Below are positions 43,022 to 51,053 of a DNA stretch of 64,000 nucleotides, one piece after another. Every line of letters starts with the position of its first letter. The stretch's first letter is position 1. Both the position numbers and the translations under genes were made by a program. A model generated the notes under the pieces. The model did no database searches. It was given only the letters and a program-made list of their open reading frames with translations, and was not told the DNA's origin. This DNA is from Polyangiaceae bacterium. GTDB lineage: Bacteria > Myxococcota_A > Polyangia > Polyangiales > Polyangiaceae. The stretch is from NCBI GenBank assembly GCA_020846005.1, contig JADLEQ010000091.1, positions 46,372 through 110,371 of the forward strand. The letters are read 5' to 3'.

Positions 43022-43998
43022 CAGAAGACACGGCTCTCGTAGCGCAACATCCGCTCGAACGCCCACCCGAGCGTCTCGTTCGAGAAGAGCCAGCGGGCCT
43101 TCCAGAGTGGAGAGTGGCAGTCCTCGGGTCGGAGCCGGCCGGTGTACACCTCGCTCAGCGCGGTCGCGGTCTCCCTCGCGAGCACGTCCAGAATTCGACG
43201 CCCTAGCTCGGCGTCGCCGAGCGACGGCTTCCCCGAGTAGGTGTTCGCCGCGAAGTAGGCCAGCTTGTGGCGGAAGCCCCGGACGAGCTGCCAGAGCCCG
43301 CGGTTCTCCAGCGGGCGGACCCCCAGCCGCTCGAGCTCGAGATCGACGGTGAGACGCGGGAGCGCCTCGTAGCCGCTGGCGACGTGGCGGCCGAGGAGGT
43401 GGAGCATGAGCGAGGTCTCGATCGCGCCGCCGTGCGTGTCCCCATCGAGCTCCTCCGGCGTGAGCCCCGGCAGGCCGCCGAGCACGTGGGCCAGGTCCGT
43501 GCCGCCTCCGGTGAGGCGCGACAGGAGGAGTGAGAACGCGCTCACCATCCCCAGTCCCCACCGCCGGTACACTCGATCGGCCGCGATCTCGATGGGCACG
43601 AAGTGCCGCGGCCCGCCGTGGAACGACGCCACCCAGAGGTGACGGAACCCCTGGCGCGCCAGGCTCCGGCCGAGATCGGCGAGCACCCTCGTGATCGTCG
43701 AGCTCCGAAACATGACGGAGCCGGGGTGCGGGAGCACGTCGGCCGCGACCCAGAGGGGGGGAAGGTGAACGAACTCCACCTCGGGGTGCTCCTCGCAAAG
43801 CAGCTCCATGGCGCGGAGTGCCAGTCCCTCCGCCTCGTGGAGGTCCGTCACCACGGGCAGGTGGGGGCCGTGCACCTCGAGCGGCGAGCAGCTCAGCATC
43901 AGGACGGTCCGCTGTCGGTCCAGGCGGTCGATGTCGCGGCCCGTCAGGTACTGCCACTCGCGCACGCGCGCTGAGGTTTCAATCGTCGAATAGTCCAT
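43021..43998 (-). CDS. Creatininase-family amidohydrolase
   Basis: A 325-residue metal-dependent hydrolase. Creatininase-family metal ligands are seen: Glu41 and His43-His46 in SPLEVHGPHLPV, Asp52 in TDLHEAEG, the FHGG motif, and the HGG..ETSLML block (DTHGGAIETSLML). The family includes creatininase, mycofactocin-system MftE and FAPy-deformylase; sequence alone does not decide which. The size is 60-80 residues more than creatininase, with an extended C-terminal region. No mycofactocin genes are nearby. ATG 43998 starts the homology; a longer frame is antisense to the gap. Confidence 0.85.
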   Translation of the reverse strand: MDYSTIETSARVREWQYLTGRDIDRLDRQRTVLMLSCSPLEVHGPHLPVVTDLHEAEGLALRAMELLCEEHPEVEFVHLPPLWVAADVLPHPGSVMFRSSTITRVLADLGRSLARQGFRHLWVASFHGGPRHFVPIEIAADRVYRRWGLGMVSAFSLLLSRLTGGGTDLAHVLGGLPGLTPEELDGDTHGGAIETSLMLHLLGRHVASGYEALPRLTVDLELERLGVRPLENRGLWQLVRGFRHKLAYFAANTYSGKPSLGDAELGRRILDVLARETATALSEVYTGRLRPEDCHSPLWKARWLFSNETLGWAFERMLRYESRVF

Positions 43999-44261
43999 CT
44001 GCGGCCTGTCCGGTGAGGAGGGGACCGGAGCATGACACGCGCGCGGCGAGGCGGCGCACCGCTCCGTGGCGTGTCCGCCGAGCCACCCGAGGTGGGCGGA
44101 GCGCCACGGCGCGCAGCTCCTGGCGCGGGCGCGGCGCGGGATCGGACCGTAAAAGCGCGGCGCGCGCCGTGGTCCAGGCCTTGCAGACGGCTCTCCGAGC
44201 ACGCGCCGCGTCCCCGAGACTCAGCTCGGCCGCGCGCTGCACACGAGAGCAGGAGTCGATG

Positions 44262-44978
44262 ATGGCCGAGCGGACGATGCGTGTGTGGGTGATGGGTTCG
44301 GTGGCGACCTCGGTGGTGGCGCTCGGTGTCGCCACGTTCGCGGCGACGGCGGGCGGCGCCCCGGCCGATCCTGCGAGCGCACCGGAGCCAGCGCGCGCCG
44401 CCGAGCCGCCCTCGACCCAGGTCGTCGGCGCCGCGTCGGCCGCGTCTCCGGGCGCGCCGGTCGTCGCGCCGTCGCAGCCGGGCGCGGGGGCTGGCGCGCT
44501 CTCGGACGCCCCGGCGGTGGGGACGGCGACCAGCGCGGTGGCGACTTCGACGGTGCCCCCGGCGGTGCGGCGGCTCGTCGTCGCGCGCGAGGTCGCCGCG
44601 CGCGAGCCCGTCGACCTCGGCGACGTGGTCCTCGACGGGCGCCCCGTCGTCGCCTTCCTCGAGCTCGCGAGCCGAACCTCGGCCGCCGGCAGCGTGCTCG
44701 TGACGTTCGAGCACCCCGCGACCGGGAAGCGCGGTGGCTTCGTCCAGCTCCGCGTGCCGGCCGGCGCCGCGCGCCACCGCACGTGGGCCCGGACTCGCGC
44801 CGTCGACGTCCCCGGAGAGTGGGTGGCGGTCGTCCGCAGCGTCGACGGCAAGGAGCTCGCGAGGCAGTCGTTCACGGTCGTCGCGCCGCTCGCCGCCGCC
44901 GCGGTGGAGCCCGGAGCGGCCGGCGGATCGAGCGGCGCGCGCGCGGTGACGGAGGGCCCCGCGCCGAGCTCGCGCTAG
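44262..44978 (+). CDS. Exported DUF2914 domain protein
   Basis: A 238-residue protein with an N-terminal hydrophobic anchor or signal (VMGSVATSVVALGVATFAATAGG), an Ala/Pro/Ser linker (about 25-95) and a C-terminal DUF2914 fold with VAFLELASR, VLVTFEHPATGKRGG and RTRAVDVPGEWVAVVRS. DUF2914 proteins are periplasmic or membrane-anchored with unknown role. Two tandem ATGs occur (44259 and 44262); the second is 6 bases from AGGAG and is preferred. It reads away from the creatininase gene and sits 13 bases before the metalloprotease gene. Confidence 0.75.
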   Translation: MAERTMRVWVMGSVATSVVALGVATFAATAGGAPADPASAPEPARAAEPPSTQVVGAASAASPGAPVVAPSQPGAGAGALSDAPAVGTATSAVATSTVPPAVRRLVVAREVAAREPVDLGDVVLDGRPVVAFLELASRTSAAGSVLVTFEHPATGKRGGFVQLRVPAGAARHRTWARTRAVDVPGEWVAVVRSVDGKELARQSFTVVAPLAAAAVEPGAAGGSSGARAVTEGPAPSSR

Positions 44979-44991
44979 GCTCGCCGCTCGG

Positions 44992-47796
44992 ATGCGCCGC
45001 GCCGCGACCCTCCCGCTCTGGCTCGCCCTCGCGTGCGGCGCTCCGGCAAGTCGCGCCGTCCGGCCCGCCGTTCCGCCGGTCGCGGACGAGGCACGCCCCG
45101 CGGCCGAGCGACTGAGCTCCGGTCGCGCCGCGCTGGCGGCGAGCCGGTACCGCGACGCCGAGGCCCACCTGCGGGCCGCCGCGGCTGAGGACGGGCCGGC
45201 ACGCGGGGAGGCGTGGCTCGCGCTGGCGGAGGCGCTGTCCGCGACCGGCCGCTACGACGAGGCGGCGAAGACGGCCCGGCGGGCCGCGGAGCTCCCGGGG
45301 CTCCGCGCGCGTGCGGCGGCCGCGGAGGCCGAGGCCCACCGCCGCGTCGGTCGCGTAGACGAGGCGGTCCGGGTGCTGGAGCGCGTCCACGCCGAGCCGG
45401 AGGCCCGCCACGCGCGGCTGCTGCTCGGCGAGCTGCTGCTCGAGACGGGCGGTCCGCTCGAGCGCATCGAGCGCCTGCTGATGACGCTCGTCGAGGACTA
45501 CAACGACGGGCGGATCGCGAAGTCCGACGCCGACGGCCTCGCCCTCGTCGGTCGCGCGGCCCACCTGCTGCGGTCGCCCCACGACGCGAACGATGCGTTC
45601 GAGGAGGCCGAGGCCGCGGTCCCGGGCCACGTGCCGACGCTGCTCTACCGCGCGGCGCTGTTCCTCGAGAAGTACGATCCCGGTCACGCCGAGGAGGTCG
45701 CGCAAGAGATCCTCGCCCGCGCCCCCGATCACCCCGACGCGCTCGTCTGGCTCGCGCACGTGCGGCTCGCCCAAGCGCTCGACTTCGACGCCGCGGAGGC
45801 GCTGGCGCGGCGCGCCCTCGCCGTGAACCCTCGCCACGTCCACGCGCAGTTCGTGCTCGCCGGGATCTCGCTCCGCGACCTCGATCTCGCCGAGGCCGAC
45901 CGCCGCATCGCTGCGGGGCTGGCGGTGAACGCTCGCGACCTCGACCTGCTCAGCCTGCGGGCGACCGTCCGCTTCCTCGCCGACGACGCCGATGGCTTCC
46001 GCGCCGCCCGCGCGCGCGTGTTCGCCCTCGGCCCGCGGTACGTCCGCTTCTACCATGTCATCGGCGACTTCGCCGACTGGGAGCACCGCTACGACGAGCT
46101 CGTCGCGCTGATGCGCGAGGCCGTGCAGCTCGACCCGCGCGATGGCCGCGCGCACGGCCAGCTCGGGCTGAACCTGCTGCGCGCGGGGGACGACTCCGGC
46201 GCGCTCCTCACGCTCCGGACGGCCTTCGATCTCGACCCGTTCGACGTTCGCGTGTTCAACACGCTGGACCTCCTCGAGAAGCGCCTGCCTCGCGACTACG
46301 TGAGCGTCGACGGCGATCGGTTCCGTATCCGCTACCCCAAGGCCGACCGCGCCGTGCTCGAGCGTTACGTGCCTCCGCTGCTCGACGAGGCGTGGCGCAC
46401 CTTCTCGGAGCGCTATGGATTCGAGCCCGCGGTCCCCGTCGGCGTCGAGCTCTATCCGGACCGCGAGGCGTTCGCGATCCGCACGACCGGGCTGCCCGTC
46501 ACCGGGATCCAGGGCGTCTGCTTCGGCCGCACGCTGGCCTCGATGAGCCCAGGCCCCGAGCGCTTCAACCTCGGGATGACGCTCTGGCACGAGCTCGCGC
46601 ACGTGTTCCATCTCCAGCTCTCTCGCTCGCGCGTCCCGCGTTGGTTCACCGAGGGCCTCGCCGAGCACGAGACGCTCGCGCGGCGCGCGGAGTGGAAGCG
46701 CGAGCACGATCCGGAGCTCGTCGATGCGCTGCGCGGCGGGCGACTCCCGAAGGTCGCGGAGATGAACCGCGCGTTCACCCGCGCCGAGGAGCTGCGCGAC
46801 ATCGCGGTGGCGTACTATGCCTCCAGCCGCATCCTCACGATGCTGGCGCGCGAGGACGGCGCCGCGCCGCTCGCGCGCGCGCTGCGCGCTTGGGGGGACG
46901 GCAAGAGCACAGCCGTCGCGCTCGAGGAGGGGCTGGGCGCCGGTCCCGCCGCGCTGGACCAGCGCTTCCGCGACTGGGTCACCCGTGATCTCGCCCGCTT
47001 CGCGGGTCGCTTCGTGCCGCTCGGGCGCCCGGGGCCGCTCGCGCGCGCCGCGGCGGACGCCGCCGCGCGGCCCAAGGACGCCGTCGCCCAGGTGCGGCTC
47101 GCGCTCGCGCTGTTCCGTGACGGGGAGGCGGAGCGCGCCGGGCGCGCGGCGGCGGCTGCCCTGGCGCTCGAGCCCACGCAGCCGGACGCGCTCTACCTCT
47201 CCGCGCGCATCGCGCTGCGCGCGCGCCAGCCCGAGGGCGCGGCGCGCGCGCTCGCCGCCCTGCTCCGCGCGGGACACGACGGCTACGTCGTGCGGATGGC
47301 GCTCGCCGAGGTCGCGCGCGCTCGTCGCGACCCGGCGGCCGAGCGGCGAGAGCTCGAGGCGGCGCACGCCCTGGATCCGAGCGGGGCCGAGGCGCTCGAG
47401 CGGCTGGTGGCGGGCGCCGCCGAGGCCGGAGACGTCGATCGAGAGCTCGAGCTGCTCGCGCGGCTCGCGCCCGTCGTCGAGCACGAGGCGCGCGTCCACC
47501 GTCGCCTCGCGCGGCTCCTCGCGGCCCGGGGTCGATGGCGCGAGGCGGTGGACGCCGCCGAGGCCGGCGTGCACGCCGACGTTCTGGCGCTCGAGTCCCA
47601 CCTGGCCCATGGCGAGGCGCTCCTCGGCGCGGGCCTCGCCGCGCGCGCGCGCCACGCGCTGGAGACGGCCCTGCTCTGCGAGGGCCGCCCCGCGGATCGG
47701 GCGCGCGTCCACGAGGGGCTCGCCCGCGCGTACCGCGCGCTCGGCGACGGCTCGCGCGCCGCCGAGCACGAGCGCGCCGCCCAGCGCGCTCGCTGA
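44992..47796 (+). CDS. TPR-repeat zinc metalloprotease (peptidase MA-like), exported
   Basis: A 934-residue exported protein. A short signal (TLPLWLALACG) may be a lipobox. TPR-type helical repeats run from about 30 to 430. A gluzincin protease domain has HELAH at 533-537 and a third ligand Glu554 (GLAEHE), HExxH plus a Glu 17 residues on, as in peptidase MA family. More TPR repeats continue to the C terminus. It probably sits in the periplasm or on the outer membrane and may process envelope proteins. The TAG stop of the previous gene forms TAGGCT 10 bases before this ATG, so a separate promoter is possible but not certain. Confidence 0.85.
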   Translation: MRRAATLPLWLALACGAPASRAVRPAVPPVADEARPAAERLSSGRAALAASRYRDAEAHLRAAAAEDGPARGEAWLALAEALSATGRYDEAAKTARRAAELPGLRARAAAAEAEAHRRVGRVDEAVRVLERVHAEPEARHARLLLGELLLETGGPLERIERLLMTLVEDYNDGRIAKSDADGLALVGRAAHLLRSPHDANDAFEEAEAAVPGHVPTLLYRAALFLEKYDPGHAEEVAQEILARAPDHPDALVWLAHVRLAQALDFDAAEALARRALAVNPRHVHAQFVLAGISLRDLDLAEADRRIAAGLAVNARDLDLLSLRATVRFLADDADGFRAARARVFALGPRYVRFYHVIGDFADWEHRYDELVALMREAVQLDPRDGRAHGQLGLNLLRAGDDSGALLTLRTAFDLDPFDVRVFNTLDLLEKRLPRDYVSVDGDRFRIRYPKADRAVLERYVPPLLDEAWRTFSERYGFEPAVPVGVELYPDREAFAIRTTGLPVTGIQGVCFGRTLASMSPGPERFNLGMTLWHELAHVFHLQLSRSRVPRWFTEGLAEHETLARRAEWKREHDPELVDALRGGRLPKVAEMNRAFTRAEELRDIAVAYYASSRILTMLAREDGAAPLARALRAWGDGKSTAVALEEGLGAGPAALDQRFRDWVTRDLARFAGRFVPLGRPGPLARAAADAAARPKDAVAQVRLALALFRDGEAERAGRAAAAALALEPTQPDALYLSARIALRARQPEGAARALAALLRAGHDGYVVRMALAEVARARRDPAAERRELEAAHALDPSGAEALERLVAGAAEAGDVDRELELLARLAPVVEHEARVHRRLARLLAARGRWREAVDAAEAGVHADVLALESHLAHGEALLGAGLAARARHALETALLCEGRPADRARVHEGLARAYRALGDGSRAAEHERAAQRAR

Positions 47797-47812
47797 CCGC
47801 GGGCGTCTGGGG

Positions 47813-49192
47813 TCAGTCCGTGTCTTCGTCCCGGGTCCCGCGCAGCCCGAGCGCCCGTGCCTTCTTGTAGAGGTGGCTCCGCTCGAGATCGAGCGCCCGC
47901 GCCGTCGCCGCCATCTGGCCGCCGTGCGCCGCCAGCGCCTCCTCGAGGATGGCGCGCTCCGCCTCGTCCGCCAGGACGCGGAAGGGGACGCCGGCACGGT
48001 ACAGCCCGGCGGTGCCCCCGCCGCTGGCCGCGCCGACGAAGCGCGCGACGTCAGCGGCGCGGATCTCGTCCTCGGGCGCCAGGATCACCAGGCGCTCCAC
48101 TAGATTGCGCAGCTCCCGCACGTTGCCGGGGAAGGAGTGACGCATCAGCTCGACGAGCGCCTCCTCGGTGAGCTTCGCGCCGGCGCGCCCGTTGGCCGCG
48201 GCGGCGAGCGCCAGGTGGTGCCTCGCGAGCTCCGGGATGTCCTCGCGTCGGGTGCGGAGCGGCGGGATCGCCACCGGCACCACGTCGAGCCGATCGAGGA
48301 GGTCGGCGCGGAACGCCCCGCTGGCGCAGGCGGCGGGGAGGTCTCGGTTGGTGGCGGCGACGACGCGCACGTCGATCGTGAGCGTCTCCGCGCCGCCCAC
48401 TCGCTCGATCTCGCGCTCCTGGAGCACGCGCAGCAGCTTGGCCTGCATCGCGAGCGGCATGTCGCCGACCTCGTCCAGGAAGAGCGTCCCCCCGTGGGCG
48501 CGCTCGAACTTTCCGCGCCGCTGCCGCGTGGCCCCGGTGAACGCGCCGGCCTCATGACCGAAGAGCTCGCTCTCGATGAGCTCCGCCGGCACGGCCGCGC
48601 AGTTCAGCTTCTCCAGGGGGCCCTGCGCGCGGGGCGAGGCCCGATGGATCGCCCGCGCGACGAGCTCCTTCCCCGTGCCGCGCTCGCCCGTGACGAGCAC
48701 GCTCGCGCTGGAGCGGGCAGCGCGCGCCACCAGCTCGCGGAGCTCCTGCATGGGCCGGCTCTGACCGATCAGCTCCTCGAAGTGACCCGCCTCCGCCGCG
48801 AGCTGCCGGGCGGCGGCTTCGGCGCGCTGGAGGCGGAGCAAGTTCTCCAGGACGAGCAGCAGGCGGTCGGTCGAGAGCGGCTTCTCGAGGAAGTCGAGCG
48901 CGCCCTGGCGCGTCGCGCGGACGGCCGCGTCGATCGTCGCGTGCCCGCTCATCATCACGACGGCCGCGTCCATGCCGCGGGCGCGCTGCTGCTCGAGGAA
49001 GGTGACCCCGTCGCCGTCCGGTAACGCGACGTCGAGCAGCACGATGTCGTACGTCTTGCGTGCCAGCCGTTCGGCGGCGAGCGCGCACCCGCCCGCGACG
49101 TCCACGGCGTAGCCCTCGAGCGTCAGGGCCTTCTTCAGGGTCGCCAGGATGCTCGCCTCGTCGTCGACCAGGAGCACGTGCCCGCGCGGCAT
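47813..49192 (-). CDS. NtrC-type sigma-54 response regulator
   Basis: A 459-residue two-component regulator. The receiver domain has Asp10-Asp11 and the phosphoacceptor Asp54 (IVLLDVALPDGDG) plus the conserved Lys (FLEKPLS). The AAA+ domain carries Walker A GERGTGKE, the sigma-54 loop GAFTGA, Walker B TLFLDEVGD and the RLDVVPVAIPPLRTRREDI segment. The C-terminal Fis-type helix-turn-helix (AATARALDLERSHLYKKARALGL) completes the NtrC layout. No histidine kinase is adjacent. It is convergent with the TPR metalloprotease gene and divergent from the DUF4388-DnaJ gene. Confidence 0.94.
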   Translation of the reverse strand: MPRGHVLLVDDEASILATLKKALTLEGYAVDVAGGCALAAERLARKTYDIVLLDVALPDGDGVTFLEQQRARGMDAAVVMMSGHATIDAAVRATRQGALDFLEKPLSTDRLLLVLENLLRLQRAEAAARQLAAEAGHFEELIGQSRPMQELRELVARAARSSASVLVTGERGTGKELVARAIHRASPRAQGPLEKLNCAAVPAELIESELFGHEAGAFTGATRQRRGKFERAHGGTLFLDEVGDMPLAMQAKLLRVLQEREIERVGGAETLTIDVRVVAATNRDLPAACASGAFRADLLDRLDVVPVAIPPLRTRREDIPELARHHLALAAAANGRAGAKLTEEALVELMRHSFPGNVRELRNLVERLVILAPEDEIRAADVARFVGAASGGGTAGLYRAGVPFRVLADEAERAILEEALAAHGGQMAATARALDLERSHLYKKARALGLRGTRDEDTD

Positions 49193-49244
49193 GCGCGCGT
49201 CGTACCACGTCCCGGCGCGGCCGGGCGCGCGGCGGCGCCAGTGC

Positions 49245-49250
49245 TAGGCT
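49245..49250 (+). promoter_or_regulatory. -10-like TAGGCT before the DUF4388-DnaJ gene
   Basis: TAGGCT ends 10 bases before the ATG at 49261; no Shine-Dalgarno sequence is seen. Confidence 0.35.
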
Positions 49251-49260
49251 GCCGCCCCTC

Positions 49261-51027
49261 ATGACCACCCCGACGGCAGTCGGCACGCTCTCGGCGACCC
49301 CGCTGCCGCAGCTGCTCGTCACGATGTTCGACCGCCAGCTCGACGGCACGGTCGTCTTCGAGACCACGGACGGGAGGAAGAGCGCGGTCCTGTTCGAGGG
49401 CGGGGGCCCCTCCAAGGCGAAGACCCACGAGCCGGTCATCTACCTCGGCCGGCTCCTCCTCGAGTCGGGCAAGATCGACGCCGCCGCCCACGACCGAACC
49501 CTCGCGACGATCGCCCGCGATCGCCGCCTGCACGGCCAGGTCCTCCTGGACGAGGGGCTCATCGACGCCGACACGCTCCGCCGCGCGCTGCGCGACCAGG
49601 TCGCGCGCAAGGTGCTCTGGCTCGCGACCCTCCCGGCCGATACGCGGTACGGGTTCTACGACCGGGTCGACTACCTGGTGAAGTGGGGCGGGGCGGATCA
49701 GGATCGCGCGGAGGTCCTCCCGCTCGTCTTCCGCGCGGCACAGGTCCAGCCGGCGCTGGCGGTGGTCGAGGCGGCGCTCACGCCGCTGCGCGGGCAGACG
49801 CTCCGTCTCCACGTCGACGCGCAGCTCCAGCGCTTCCGGCTGGGCCGGGAGGAGCAGGCCCTCGCCGACGTGCTGCGCGCCAAGCCCCAGTCGATCGAGT
49901 CGCTCCTCGCGACCGAGCTGTGCTCCCGGGAGTCGACGCTCCGCCTGGTTTGGGCGCTCGTGGTCACGCGGTACCTCGATCTCGGCGTGCCGGGCGTGCT
50001 CCCGCTGGGCGTCGACGAGCCGCCGTCCTCGTCGCGCCGCTCGCTGCCCGTCGCGGGCGCGCCGCGCGCGCGCGGGCAGCGAGCGCCCGCGTCGCCCAGC
50101 GCGGGTGGCGCGGACGCTGGCGCGAGCGCGGGGTCGAGTGAGCTGGCGGAGGAGCGCCGCGCGTTCACCGCGCTCGCCGAGGGCCTCGAGGCCAAGAGCC
50201 ACTACGAGGTGCTCGAGGTGCCGCGGGACGCCACGGCCGAGGCCGTGAGCACCGCGTATTTCGCCCTCGCGCGCCGGCTCCACCCCGATCGGCTCCGCCC
50301 GGAGCTCGCCGAGCTCCGGCCGCTGGCGAACAAGATCTTCGCGCGCCTGAACGAGGCCAAGGAGGTCCTGACGGACGCCGCGCGCCGCGCCGCGTACGAC
50401 GCCGACGCGGGCCGTCCGCAGGAGGAGCAGGAGCAGGTCAAGCGCGTGCTGGACGCCGCGACCCGGTTCCAGCGGGCCGAGATCCTGCTGCGGCGCGGTC
50501 AGCTCGCGCAAGCGGAGGCCGAGGCGCGCCTCGCCGTCGAGGGGGACTCGACGCAGGCGGAGTACGCGGTGTTACTCGCCTGGATCATGGCGCAGTCGCC
50601 GGATCGCGCGGCGGCGGCCAAGTACGACGACCTGCTCGAGGTCGTCAGCGGCGCGGTCGCCGCCGAGCCGGCGAACGAGCGCTCGCGGTTCGTGCGCGCG
50701 CAGATCCTCGCTCGCATGGGGCGGGCCGACGAGGCCGTGAAGGACTTCCGTTGGGTCGCCGATCGCAACCCTCGCAACCTCGACGCCGTGCGCGAGGTGC
50801 GGCTCTACGAGATGCGCCACGCGACCTCGCAGAAGTCCGGCGGGAAGGACGGCACGCGACAGACAGCCGGGAAGGGGGACGCCGGGGCCGCTCGTTCGAC
50901 GGGGAGCACCAAACAGACCGGCGGGCGGGGCGAGGGCCGCTCGACGGGCCAGTCGGGTGGGAGCTCCGGCAAGCCGGCGGGGGGCGCCAAGCCGCCGAGC
51001 TTCTTCGAGCGTCTGCTCAAGCGCTGA
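49261..51027 (+). CDS. DUF4388-DnaJ-TPR signalling protein
   Basis: A 588-residue protein. The N-terminal DUF4388 (PATAN-like) domain spans about 1-110 (GTLSATPLPQLLVTMFDRQLDGTVVF), followed by a second helical region. A J-domain lies near 315-375 (HYEVLEVPRDATAEAVS..., HPD at 341-343), so it should contact a DnaK. TPR-like repeats follow, and the last 75 residues are Gly/Ser/Lys-rich low-complexity sequence ending PPSFFERLLKR. No zinc-finger domain, so it is a type III J-protein. DUF4388 plus a J-domain suggests a link between signalling complexes and chaperones. Confidence 0.86.
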   Translation: MTTPTAVGTLSATPLPQLLVTMFDRQLDGTVVFETTDGRKSAVLFEGGGPSKAKTHEPVIYLGRLLLESGKIDAAAHDRTLATIARDRRLHGQVLLDEGLIDADTLRRALRDQVARKVLWLATLPADTRYGFYDRVDYLVKWGGADQDRAEVLPLVFRAAQVQPALAVVEAALTPLRGQTLRLHVDAQLQRFRLGREEQALADVLRAKPQSIESLLATELCSRESTLRLVWALVVTRYLDLGVPGVLPLGVDEPPSSSRRSLPVAGAPRARGQRAPASPSAGGADAGASAGSSELAEERRAFTALAEGLEAKSHYEVLEVPRDATAEAVSTAYFALARRLHPDRLRPELAELRPLANKIFARLNEAKEVLTDAARRAAYDADAGRPQEEQEQVKRVLDAATRFQRAEILLRRGQLAQAEAEARLAVEGDSTQAEYAVLLAWIMAQSPDRAAAAKYDDLLEVVSGAVAAEPANERSRFVRAQILARMGRADEAVKDFRWVADRNPRNLDAVREVRLYEMRHATSQKSGGKDGTRQTAGKGDAGAARSTGSTKQTGGRGEGRSTGQSGGSSGKPAGGAKPPSFFERLLKR

Positions 51028-51053
51028 CGGCGCGGGCGGCTCGCCGACCTGGC

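Noticed and set aside
43021..43998. Mycofactocin cluster (creatininase-like MftE near radical SAM genes)
   Set aside because: The radical SAM genes are 24 kb away and no MftA, MftB or MftC-type genes flank the creatininase gene.
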